A DNA stretch of 40,000 bases from Candidatus Desulfofervidaceae bacterium (GTDB taxonomy: Bacteria > Desulfobacterota > Desulfofervidia > Desulfofervidales > Desulfofervidaceae), in contig JALWFG010000017.1 in the NCBI GenBank assembly GCA_027038965.1, positions 1 through 40,000 of the forward strand, written 5' to 3'. Positions 26,866 through 34,557 of this stretch are shown here, piece by piece. The stretch's first letter is position 1. The number at the start of each line of letters is the position of its first letter. The notes below the pieces were generated by a model that made no database searches, was not told the DNA's origin, and saw nothing but the letters and a program-made list of their open reading frames with translations. The position numbers and the translations under genes were made by a program.

Positions 26866-27318
26866 ATGTGGCGTGAAAATGTCATTGAAGGTCAGGATAA
26901 AATTGAAGACATTTTAAGAAAGATTAAAACAATTGCCATTATTGGTCTGAAGAATGATCCTGAGTCTCCCAGTTACAGGGTTGCTTCCTATTTACAGAAG
27001 GCGGGATATAAGATTATTCCAGTCAATCCTAAGTATGATGAAGTTTTAGGGGAAAAGAGTTATCGCAAACTTACAGAAATTCCAGAACCAATTGATGCAG
27101 TCGATATTTTTAGGGCCTCTAAAAGGGTTGCTGTGCATTTGGAAGAAGTCTTGGCAGTTAAGCCCAAGGTGGCTTGGATGCAGGCGGGTATTGAAAATTG
27201 GGAGGTTGCTGAAGCTTGGGCCAGGGCAGGTATTAAGGTAGTGATGAATAGGTGTATGATGTCAGAACATGCGGTGCTCTTTGGTGCCAAAGAGATACCA
27301 ACATGTCCCATAAATTAA
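26866..27318 (+). CDS. CoA-binding domain protein (YccU-like)
   Basis: A small Rossmann-fold protein of 150 residues. KTIAIIGLKNDPESPSYRVASYLQKAGYKI (about residues 20-50) and VNPKYDEVLGEKSY define the CoA_binding_2 fold also found in succinyl-CoA synthetase alpha and YccU. The C-terminal WMQAGIENWEVAEAWARAGI and NRCMMSEHAVL are conserved in the family. Cellular role is unknown. A strong AGAGGAGGCGG precedes the ATG. Confidence 0.85.
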   Translation: MWRENVIEGQDKIEDILRKIKTIAIIGLKNDPESPSYRVASYLQKAGYKIIPVNPKYDEVLGEKSYRKLTEIPEPIDAVDIFRASKRVAVHLEEVLAVKPKVAWMQAGIENWEVAEAWARAGIKVVMNRCMMSEHAVLFGAKEIPTCPIN

Positions 27319-27334
27319 AAATAAGGGAATAACC

Positions 27335-28333
27335 ATGGAAATTGCGGTTATTGGGGCAGGAAGTTGGGGCACGGCCCTATCTTTATTACTAGCTGAAAAA
27401 GGAATTAAAGTTGACCTTTGGGTACATGGTGAAGAGACCTATAAAAATCTTATTAAGAGTAGAGAGAATACATTTTACCTTCCAGGGGTAAAGTTGCCCT
27501 TCAATGTTTGTCCGAGTCTTTCCCTTGAGAAAGTAGCAAGAGGAAAGGATGTAATTCTTATGGTTATTCCTTCTCATGTATTTAGACGAGTGCTTGTGCA
27601 ATTGCGGCCTTTTTTAAAAAAAGATAGCTTAATCATCAGTGCTACTAAGGGTATTGAGAATTATAGTTTGCTTACTATGTCTGGAGTAGTAAAAGAGGTT
27701 TTGACTGGTTTATCTTTCAAATATGCGGTGCTTTCTGGTCCTAGTTTTGCGAAGGAAGTAGCAGCAAGGCTACCTACGGCTGTAACTATAGCTTCCTATG
27801 ATGAAGAAGCGGCTACTTTGGCCCAAGAAATATTTTCATCTCCTTATTTTAGGGTGTACACTCACGCCGATGTTTTAGGGGTGGAGCTCGGAGGGGCCTT
27901 GAAAAATGTGATAGCCATTGCCTCTGGTATTAGTGATGGCTTAGGGCTAGGCTGTAATGCTAGGGCGGCTTTAATCACTAGAGGTTTGGCAGAAATGGCT
28001 AGACTGGGACAGAAAATGGGCGCCCAACTTCAAACCTTTGCTGGCCTTTCAGGTTTGGGGGATTTGGTTTTGACCTGCACAAGCACTTTAAGTCGTAACT
28101 ATATGGTAGGCAAACGTTTGGGGCAAGGAGAAGGACTTGAGGGAATTTTAAATTCTATGAAAATGGTTGCTGAAGGGGTAAAAACAGCTCAATCTGCTTA
28201 TAAACTGGCAACAATCCAAAATGTAGAGATGCCTATTGTGAAAGAAGTATATAAAATTCTTTATAAAAACGAACCTCCTTCTGAAGGTCTGAAAAGGCTT
28301 CTTTCCCGAACTCCTAAACCCGAATTTTGGTGA
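27335..28333 (+). CDS. gpsA: Glycerol-3-phosphate dehydrogenase [NAD(P)+]
   Basis: A protein of 332 residues that reduces dihydroxyacetone phosphate to sn-glycerol 3-phosphate for phospholipid synthesis. The N-terminal Rossmann motif is IAVIGAGSWGTALSLLL. SATKGIEN, LSGPSFAKEVA, the active-site Lys in GALKNVIAIASGISDG and the substrate-binding LGDLVLTCTSTLSRN follow. It converges with the exonuclease gene, the stop codons being directly adjacent at 28333/28334. Confidence 0.95.
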   Translation: MEIAVIGAGSWGTALSLLLAEKGIKVDLWVHGEETYKNLIKSRENTFYLPGVKLPFNVCPSLSLEKVARGKDVILMVIPSHVFRRVLVQLRPFLKKDSLIISATKGIENYSLLTMSGVVKEVLTGLSFKYAVLSGPSFAKEVAARLPTAVTIASYDEEAATLAQEIFSSPYFRVYTHADVLGVELGGALKNVIAIASGISDGLGLGCNARAALITRGLAEMARLGQKMGAQLQTFAGLSGLGDLVLTCTSTLSRNYMVGKRLGQGEGLEGILNSMKMVAEGVKTAQSAYKLATIQNVEMPIVKEVYKILYKNEPPSEGLKRLLSRTPKPEFW

Positions 28334-29128
28334 TTATAAGTCAAAATATCCAATTACTGGAGCATGGTCAGATGGTTTAGGGCTCCGTCGTCTTCTGGGC
28401 CAAAGGTCAACTTCAATTTGTTTGATTTTATCCTCTAAAGACCTTGTAACCAAGATATAGTCAATGCGCATTCCTTCATCTTTCCATATTTTCCCTCCAA
28501 TATAGTCCCACCATGTAAACTGTCTTTTAGTAGGATAAAGCTTTCTGAAGACATCAACGAATCCCCACTCAAGCAATTTAGAAAAGGCCTGTCTTTCTTC
28601 TGACATGGTTCCAATAGTATCTTTCAATAGTTTTGGGTCATAGACATCAATATCTTCTCGGGCAACATTTAAATCGCCTACTAACACAATGTTATCTTGA
28701 GGAGAATAATATGTACTTAAATACTCTATTAACTTGTCATAAAACCTAAGCTTATAAAAAAACTTTTCTTCTCCCCTTAATCCACCATGAGGGGCATAGA
28801 CATTGATGATATTTATTCCTTTTATTCTGGCCGCAATAACCCTTTTTTGTTCATCCCAAAAGGAATCTTCTAATCCCTTTTTTACTTTTTCAAACTCATG
28901 TTTAGTACAGATGGCTACACCATTATAGGCCTTTTGGCCAAAAACAACACATTTATATCCTATTTCTTCAAAACTATGATGAGGAAACTTTTCATCTGTA
29001 GTCTTTAATTCCTGTAGGCATAAGACATCAATATCGCCTTGTCTTTTTTCTACAAGCCATCTTATCAAAAGTTCGCTTCTCGTTTTTATTGAATTGACAT
29101 TAAAGGTGCCAATATTGAATTGGGACAT
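28334..29128 (-). CDS. xthA: Exodeoxyribonuclease III-family AP endonuclease
   Basis: A protein of 264 residues of the endonuclease/exonuclease/phosphatase fold that nicks abasic sites in base excision repair. The motifs are NVNSIKTR, the metal-binding Glu in LCLQELKT, YNGVAI, NVYAPHGG, VGDLNVAREDIDV, RIDYILVT and the terminal SDHAPVIGYF His-Asp. A GGAGGGAGG ribosome site precedes the ATG. It follows the edge of the TnpB element by about 70 bases. Confidence 0.93.
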   Translation of the reverse strand: MSQFNIGTFNVNSIKTRSELLIRWLVEKRQGDIDVLCLQELKTTDEKFPHHSFEEIGYKCVVFGQKAYNGVAICTKHEFEKVKKGLEDSFWDEQKRVIAARIKGINIINVYAPHGGLRGEEKFFYKLRFYDKLIEYLSTYYSPQDNIVLVGDLNVAREDIDVYDPKLLKDTIGTMSEERQAFSKLLEWGFVDVFRKLYPTKRQFTWWDYIGGKIWKDEGMRIDYILVTRSLEDKIKQIEVDLWPRRRRSPKPSDHAPVIGYFDL

Positions 29129-29193
29129 TGCCTCCCTCCAATGATAACTATTGCCTGCTTAAGCTCCAATATCTGGATTGATTTCAAGTTATC

Positions 29194-29330
29194 GTGAACT
29201 ATTCCGCCCTTACGGACGGAGCTTCTGAGGGAGTTTGACCCCGCCAGGGCGGGACCCTTATCCCCCAAAGCGGGTTCACACCGCCACCTACTCCTATTCC
29301 TGTATACAGCAGGAATTCGGAGATACCTTC
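29194..29330 (-). ncRNA. Candidate TnpB guide RNA (omega/reRNA) at the element's 3' end
   Basis: The end of tnpB and the right-end DNA form a GC-rich, hairpin-rich segment on the minus strand, including CCCGCC-CTG-GCGGG-type and CCGTCC-GTAA-GGGCGG stems, and finish at TAGTTCAC. In characterised TnpB systems the guide RNA overlaps the 3' part of tnpB and ends at the element boundary, with the guide read from flanking DNA. Placement here is by analogy only. Confidence 0.35.
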
Positions 29331-30614
29331 CCTGAATTTGTAGATTCTTACTTTGACTACTTTCTTGAGTCCTGTTACAAGGTCAAACCACCCTTTCTTA
29401 AACTTCCTCAGTATGTTCCTGGCTCCATTCACATCCGCATTGATGAGCCCTTTAACAGATGACCAAAACAGCCCTCTTTTCATTCTTCTTCCCAGACCTT
29501 TGTTCTGCTTTGAAACAGTTGTGGTTCTATCACAACTGTCAGTTCGGGAAGTATAGCTCTCATCTATCAGCTTAACTCCTATTCCCTTCTCTTTTAGCTT
29601 ATAGGTTAAATACTCCGTCACCTTCCCGTGCGGTAATAGCTTAAACATCTGGTTTACAAGGTCTGGAAGGCTGTTTGCTTTGTTCTTTGACTCTTGAACT
29701 TTTCCTATCACTACCGTTCTCACTCCGTTTCTTACTGCAAGCTCCTTTATCAAATTGCTGACCTTGTGGGCGTAGTCCCTTAATAGATTCTTGATGCCCT
29801 TCCAGAGCCTATGAAGTTTCCTCTCTATCTGAACTGTCGGCAATCCCTTGTTTTTGAGGTTGTCAAGCCTGCTCTGAAGTCCAGCTATCCTTTTGAACTT
29901 TTTCCTGAGCAGTGTCTTTAACCCCCTCCCATCTATGATATAAGAAACAGGATTGCCTTCTATTACACAGGCCGTAAAGTTCGTTATCCCATAGTCTATT
30001 GCTAAGACCTTGTTACCTTTAGGCTTAATTTTTGCGACTTCTTTTTCATACACTACCACCAGCTTAAAGCTTACCTGTCCACCTGCCTTACAGGGAACTA
30101 TCTGAACATTAAGAACCGGAAGATTTTCTAATCCTTTATATCCTGTTTCTATCCACAGGTAAGCAGGAGAAAATCCGAATTTTTCAAGCAAGTGTTCTTT
30201 TAAGCCTTTTGAAAGAGACAACCTGATCTTTTTACCCTCTATCTTAAAGCCTGTTTTATCCCAGGTTACTACCCTGTGGGGCATTTCAGGATTTACATAG
30301 CCCGGCGGCCTAACAATGTTTATTCCCTTTTTCTTAAACTTTTCAGGCTGTTTTAAAAAACCGAAAAAGTTTCTCCAGCCTCTTGATAGTTCATCAAGAA
30401 CTATTTGAGCACTCCTTGAGTGTAGGGAACGCAGGTGGAGTGAAGTGTCCTTGAGCTTGTTATACAGGTCTCTATAATCTGGTTTAGCTAATTTGTTCCT
30501 AATGAGATAGTTAGCCTGATTCCACAGTTTTCCTGCATGATAGGTCAAATACCCAACAATTGTCTTCTGTTCTTCTGTCAGGTGGTTTAATTCAAATACT
30601 AACGCTCTTTTCAT
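29199..30614 (-). CDS. tnpB: TnpB RNA-guided nuclease, zinc ribbon lost
   Basis: A protein of 471 residues. The N-terminal helical domain spans about 1-180 (SAQIVLDELSRGWRNFFGFLKQPEKFK). RuvC residues are Asp in KVLAIDYGITNFTACVI, Glu in VVIGKVQESKNKA and Asp in GLINADVNGARNIL. Where most TnpB proteins have a four-Cys zinc ribbon between RuvC II and III, this one reads YTSRTDSCDRTTTV with a single Cys and then RRMKRGLFWSS, so no CxxC remains; this matches a TnpB branch common in thermophiles. The frame is intact. The proline-rich C-terminal tail overlaps the likely guide RNA. Confidence 0.88.
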   Translation of the reverse strand: MKRALVFELNHLTEEQKTIVGYLTYHAGKLWNQANYLIRNKLAKPDYRDLYNKLKDTSLHLRSLHSRSAQIVLDELSRGWRNFFGFLKQPEKFKKKGINIVRPPGYVNPEMPHRVVTWDKTGFKIEGKKIRLSLSKGLKEHLLEKFGFSPAYLWIETGYKGLENLPVLNVQIVPCKAGGQVSFKLVVVYEKEVAKIKPKGNKVLAIDYGITNFTACVIEGNPVSYIIDGRGLKTLLRKKFKRIAGLQSRLDNLKNKGLPTVQIERKLHRLWKGIKNLLRDYAHKVSNLIKELAVRNGVRTVVIGKVQESKNKANSLPDLVNQMFKLLPHGKVTEYLTYKLKEKGIGVKLIDESYTSRTDSCDRTTTVSKQNKGLGRRMKRGLFWSSVKGLINADVNGARNILRKFKKGWFDLVTGLKKVVKVRIYKFREGISEFLLYTGIGVGGGVNPLWGIRVPPWRGQTPSEAPSVRAE

Positions 30615-30673
30615 TTCAGTTTAAATTTACTTCTGTTTTTCTTTATTTTCAAGTTGCTTACGCTTACGCACCT

Positions 30674-30718
30674 GCGGGCTTTCATCCCCTCCCTTACGGG
30701 AGGGGTCTTCCCGCCCGC
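30674..30718. repeat. Nested inverted repeats at the TnpB left end
   Basis: An outer stem GCGGGC (30674-30679) with GCCCGC (30713-30718) encloses a perfect 8-bp hairpin CCCCTCCC (30686-30693) and GGGAGGGG (30698-30705) with loop TTAC. It lies about 60-100 bases before the tnpB start. It may be the transposon left-end recognition structure or a leader-RNA structure. Confidence 0.7.
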
Positions 30719-30768
30719 TGGTGATAAACTTGATTCTAAAAGCAAGTTTATTTTCCTGCATGAATAAA

Positions 30769-31031
30769 TGTAATGCCCCCCTTTAGGGCAGACAATATTT
30801 TAGCCCGTTTTAAGGTAGAGGTCATTAAGCCACCTCCTGATAATAATTTTGAGAAAAATGCCTTTCAAATTGGGGCGGGCTTAAATACCCCAAGACCGAA
30901 TTAAGGTCCAGTTCCCTATCACCTTCCTCGCCCTCCGTTAAATTATTATTTAACGGGGCTTGTAAATTCATGCCACCAAAGGACTTCCTTCTTACCGTAT
31001 AACTTTTCACTTGGCTTTTTTCTTTCTTCAT
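30769..31031 (-). pseudogene. IS3-type transposase 3' remnant
   Basis: A 68-codon frame (30825-31031) contains LDLNSVLGYLSPPQFERHF, which resembles the conserved C-terminus of IS3-family OrfB transposases (SxLGYLSPxxFE). Downstream on the same strand, at 30769, the sequence TGTAATGCCCCCC resembles an IS3-type terminal inverted repeat beginning TG. The first 35 residues of the frame do not look like transposase, so only the tail of the element survives. Similarity is by motif recognition only. Confidence 0.45.
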
Positions 31032-31177
31032 GTTAATTTTTTTGATTAAACAAGATACAATGAAGGATCCGATAAACGGTTAGAAAAACTCAAGGACTGT
31101 CTTTCTAATTCAGACTTCACAAAGAGGAGTTTTCAAAATCTAAAAACAATTTTTAAATCTGGGGGGAGATACGAAAC

Positions 31178-33277
31178 ATGCCTTTTATAACCAATCAACC
31201 GAATAAAGAACTCAAAAAACGCCTCACCGAACTCATCAAAGTAAGCCGGGAATTAAAATTTCTGGTTGGATTCTTTTACTTCTCTGGGATGAAAGAGCTT
31301 TACCAGGCCTTAAAATACAGATTTAAGCCTGAAAAGGATTTCCAAGGTTTTAATTTTAAAATCTTGGTAGGCCTGGAAGTAGATAAGTTCCAATACCAGC
31401 TTGTTGAACTTGCAGAAAACGAAAATTTGAGCGGAGAAGAGAAAATAGAAAAATACTTCCGTTCTATTGTAAAAGCTGTAAATTTTAAAGACTTTGATAA
31501 CAAGGATTTTTACGAACAGGCAAGTTTTTTTATAAACCTTATAGAAAACAACAAAATAACAATCAGGAAAACCTTAGAACCAAATCATGCTAAACTTTAC
31601 ATTTTTAAACTTGATGAAACACAGATAGGAAGAAAAGCTATTTTTATCACAGGAAGTAGCAACTTCACCAGAGCCGGACTGAACGAGCAAAGAGAGTTTA
31701 ATGTAGAAATTTCAGACTACGGCATAGAAGAAGCCGAAAAATATTTTGATGAAGAATGGGAAAAAGCTATAAGAATAACCGAAGAGCCGGACTTAAAATC
31801 ACGCCTTCTTTTAACCCTTAAAGAAGATACTCTTATAAAAGAAATCACCCCGTTTTCTGCCTATGTATGGGTTCTAAAAAACTACATAGATTATTTTCAG
31901 GAAAGGCTAGAAACTATTTCTCCCAGAGTGCTCTTAGAAAACTCAGGCTACAAGCCATTTAAATACCAGGTTGATGCTATCAATCAGGCCCTTGCCATCC
32001 TTCAAAAACACAATGGGGTAATTATAGCAGATGTAGTAGGGCTTGGTAAAAGTGTGATTGCTTCTGCAGTGGCACGTATTCTCGGAAAAAGAGGGGTGGT
32101 GATATGTCCACCTGCTATCATGGGAGACAGAAGAATAAAAGATTCAGGTTGGTGGGGATATCTTGAGGACTTTGGATTAACTAAAATTGGCTGGGAAGTA
32201 TATTCAATTGGCGAGCTTGAAAGGTTTAACGAAAGTATTTCCAAGCGAGAAAACAGCGACATAGAAGTTATTGTCGTAGATGAAGCTCATCGTTTTAGAA
32301 ACGAAGACACTAAAAGCTACGAACTATTAAAAAACGCAACCCGTGGCAAAAAGGTCATTCTCCTTACAGCCACTCCTTTTAACAACCGACCTTCGGATAT
32401 TCTCTCTCTTCTTAAACTCTTCATTATTCCTAAAAAGTCCACCATAAGTCTTGAAGACGACCTTATAAGCAGATTTTCTGTTTTTAAATCCTTTTTTGAC
32501 AAACTGAACTACATATCCAAATATCGTAATTCTTACGATGAAACCAAAAGAAAAAGAGCCCAAAGCTACTATTTAGCCCTTTTTGGAGAAAAGGAAATTG
32601 ACCTTGTCGAGGTTAACAGAAGAGCTAAGTATCTGGCTAAAGAGATCCGAGGGGTTATTGAACCCGTAACCATAAGAAGAAATCGCCTTGATCTTCTTAA
32701 AAACCCTCACTACAGAAAAGAAATAAAGGCCCTTTCCAGAATTGCTGACCCCTTAGAGTGCTTTTTTGAATTAAAACCGGAACAAATGGAGTTTTACGAT
32801 CAAATAATAAGTTATTTCTTTGCCCCTGAAGAAGGAGGACAATTTAAGGGGGCAATGTATCGTCCTTTTGAATATGAAAAGCCCTTAAAGGACGAGGAAA
32901 AACTTTCAGCCCAAGAAAGCTTTGAATACTTAAGCCAGAAAAACCTTTACGACATAATGAGAAGACTTCTTGTCAAAAGATTTGAAAGCTCTTTTTCAGC
33001 TTTTAAGCAGAGTATAGAAAATTTTAGAAATATAACGGAGACAGTGATCCAATTTGTTAGAAAAACAGGTAGATACATCCTTGACAGAAGACTAATTGAG
33101 GAAATTTATCAGCTTGAACCTGAACAAATAGAAGAAAAACTTAAGGAGTATGAAACGCGCCTTAAAGAAAAGCGTTATCCCAAACACCATAAAGTCTATA
33201 ACCTTAAAAAGTTTAAATATGCAGAAGAATTTTTACAGGATTTAAAGCTGATAAACAGATGTTTGAAGGAATTTTAA
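31178..33277 (+). CDS. PLD-SNF2 helicase, N-terminal part (frame broken)
   Basis: A frame of 699 residues forming the first two-thirds of a defence-type superfamily 2 helicase. A phospholipase-D-like domain (about 1-195) has the NHAKLYIF and ITGSSNFTRAG signature. The SNF2-like motor follows from FKYQVDAINQAL (Q motif), with motif I IIADVVGLGKSVIAS, motif II VVDEAHRF and motif III LLTATPFNN. The helicase C domain is missing from this frame and continues in the -1 frame from 33259. Joining at T TTA AAG (33241-33247) gives a seamless QDLKADKQMF and a protein of about 1,125 residues. GGGGGGAG precedes the ATG. Such helicases pair with large methyltransferases in restriction-like systems. Confidence 0.85.
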   Translation: MPFITNQPNKELKKRLTELIKVSRELKFLVGFFYFSGMKELYQALKYRFKPEKDFQGFNFKILVGLEVDKFQYQLVELAENENLSGEEKIEKYFRSIVKAVNFKDFDNKDFYEQASFFINLIENNKITIRKTLEPNHAKLYIFKLDETQIGRKAIFITGSSNFTRAGLNEQREFNVEISDYGIEEAEKYFDEEWEKAIRITEEPDLKSRLLLTLKEDTLIKEITPFSAYVWVLKNYIDYFQERLETISPRVLLENSGYKPFKYQVDAINQALAILQKHNGVIIADVVGLGKSVIASAVARILGKRGVVICPPAIMGDRRIKDSGWWGYLEDFGLTKIGWEVYSIGELERFNESISKRENSDIEVIVVDEAHRFRNEDTKSYELLKNATRGKKVILLTATPFNNRPSDILSLLKLFIIPKKSTISLEDDLISRFSVFKSFFDKLNYISKYRNSYDETKRKRAQSYYLALFGEKEIDLVEVNRRAKYLAKEIRGVIEPVTIRRNRLDLLKNPHYRKEIKALSRIADPLECFFELKPEQMEFYDQIISYFFAPEEGGQFKGAMYRPFEYEKPLKDEEKLSAQESFEYLSQKNLYDIMRRLLVKRFESSFSAFKQSIENFRNITETVIQFVRKTGRYILDRRLIEEIYQLEPEQIEEKLKEYETRLKEKRYPKHHKVYNLKKFKYAEEFLQDLKLINRCLKEF
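33241..33247 (+). other. X_XXY_YYZ slippery heptamer at the helicase frame junction
   Basis: The zero-frame codons are gaT TTA AAG, an exact -1 slippery heptamer. A one-base backward slip continues in the second frame as GCT GAT AAA CAG ATG. A perfect 8-bp hairpin, TTTCTACC (33284-33291) with GGTAGAAA (33300-33307), lies 36 bases downstream, farther than usual for a stimulator. The alternative is a lost A in the same run. Confidence 0.5.
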
Positions 33278-34554
33278 CCGAGCTTTCTACCTTAAAATTG
33301 GTAGAAAATGACCCTAAATTTTCAGCCCTTTTAAAAGCACTGCAACACTGGAGAGAAAAAGATTCCCAGAGAAAAATAGTCATTTTTTCTGAATACGCAG
33401 ACACAGTAAAGTATTTAGGAGAAAAATTAAAAAAACGCTTTGGAGAAAGGGTGCTGGTGGTTTATGGCAACTTAAGTGCTAAAAATCTTAAGGAAATTAG
33501 AGAAAACTTTGATGCCTCTTTGAAAAAAGAGAAGCAGAAAAACGACTACGACATTCTTGTTTCCACGGATAAACTTTCTGAAGGAGTAAACTTAAACCGG
33601 GCAGGTGTAGTAATAAACTATGATATCCCCTGGAATCCTGTAAGAGTAATCCAGAGAGTGGGAAGAATAAATCGGATTAGCAAAAAGGTTTTTGACGAGC
33701 TTTACATAATAAACTTTTTCCCCACTGAAAAAGGCGCCAATATTGTAAAGTCAAGAGAAGTTGCCAGCCAGAAGATGTTTATGATTCACAAAGTGCTTGG
33801 AGAAGACGCTAAAATTTTTGATATAGATGAGCAGCCAGAACCTTCAGAACTTTACAAAAGACTTACTCAAAATCCTGATGAAATGGAAGAAGAAGGCCTT
33901 TACACTAAACTTATAAACGAGTTTGAAAGCATAAAGGCAAAATATCCAGAGTTAATAAAAGAGGTAGAAAAGTTTCCGCCCCGACTAAAAGTTGCCAAAA
34001 GATCTCCTGAAAAAGGAAAAGAAACTCTGGTTGTGTTTTTTAAAAAATACAATCGCATTTATGCCTTAAAAAAGGAAATTTCTAAAACTGAGGTGGAGCC
34101 TTTAGAAGTAGATTCTGCTATTTCCTTAGTAAAATGTGCTCCTACTGAGCCGGCCCTTCCCTGGAACACCGATTCTTTCTGGGAAAACTACGAAAAAGTG
34201 CTTGACTACAGGAAAAAAAGCAGACCTCTTTCAGAAAAAAGCCTTGAGAGACAGGCTTTAAATGTGTTAAACACAGTTATTCAAAACTTCAGAGCCTCTC
34301 ACCTTATAAAACCGCACTGGAAATTTTTACTCACCCTCAAAGAAGACCTGATAGAATACTTTACCCTTCCAGACTACACTTTAAGGAGCATTATAGAATT
34401 TGAGGAATATTTCAAAAAAGAAGAAAAGCTTGCCCAAAAGATAGAAGAGCTGAAAAACAGACTTGGAGAAGATTATTTAGAAAAAGAAAAGCACAAACTT
34501 ATAAAAACAGAAAAAGAGGTAATTTTAGCAGTATATAACCAAAAAAAGGAGTAA
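33259..34554 (+). CDS. PLD-SNF2 helicase, C-terminal part (-1 frame)
   Basis: A frame of 431 residues with the second motor domain of the same helicase: motif IV IVIFSEYADTV, motif V ILVSTDKLSEGVNL and motif VI VIQRVGRINR, followed by a helical C-terminal region of about 200 residues ending EKEVILAVYNQKKE. The ATG at 33259 is only the first Met in this frame and has no independent ribosome site, so this is the continuation of the preceding frame and not a separate gene. Alone it would lack motifs I-III. The methyltransferase gene starts 3 bases after its stop. Confidence 0.85.
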   Translation: MFEGILTELSTLKLVENDPKFSALLKALQHWREKDSQRKIVIFSEYADTVKYLGEKLKKRFGERVLVVYGNLSAKNLKEIRENFDASLKKEKQKNDYDILVSTDKLSEGVNLNRAGVVINYDIPWNPVRVIQRVGRINRISKKVFDELYIINFFPTEKGANIVKSREVASQKMFMIHKVLGEDAKIFDIDEQPEPSELYKRLTQNPDEMEEEGLYTKLINEFESIKAKYPELIKEVEKFPPRLKVAKRSPEKGKETLVVFFKKYNRIYALKKEISKTEVEPLEVDSAISLVKCAPTEPALPWNTDSFWENYEKVLDYRKKSRPLSEKSLERQALNVLNTVIQNFRASHLIKPHWKFLLTLKEDLIEYFTLPDYTLRSIIEFEEYFKKEEKLAQKIEELKNRLGEDYLEKEKHKLIKTEKEVILAVYNQKKE

Positions 34555-34557
34555 TTC

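Larger units (their letters stand above)
29194..30750 (-). mobile_element. Solitary TnpB element (IS200/IS605-IS1341 type) without TnpA
   Basis: Inferred limits of an element carrying only tnpB. The right end (minus-strand 3' side) has a GC-rich region ending in a hairpin CCGTCC-GTAA-GGGCGG at about 29204-29219 followed by TAGTTCAC. The left side has nested hairpins (30674-30718) and an 8-bp inverted repeat TAAACTTG/CAAGTTTA (30725-30732, 30743-30750). These subterminal hairpins are typical of elements cut as single strands by TnpA-type Y1 transposases. No tnpA is present, so mobility would need a partner elsewhere. The exact termini are uncertain. Confidence 0.6.
30615..31177. other. Gap between the TnpB element and the defence island
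   Basis: About 560 bases without an intact gene. It holds the TnpB left-end structures (30674-30750), an IS3-like remnant (30769-31031) and an AT-rich leader with the G-rich ribosome site GGGGGGAG just before the helicase start at 31178. No clear promoter was identified by eye. Confidence 0.6.

Noticed and set aside
29235-29556. Plus-strand frames opposite tnpB
   Set aside because: They are antisense shadows of tnpB with no ribosome sites or recognisable domains.
30674-30718. Terminator or riboswitch before tnpB
   Set aside because: The hairpins lack a following T tract on the tnpB strand and match the expected place of a transposon end better.
33284-33307. Hairpin as stimulator of programmed frameshifting
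   Set aside because: It begins 36 bases after the slippery site, whereas stimulators normally lie within about 10 bases; kept only as a note.
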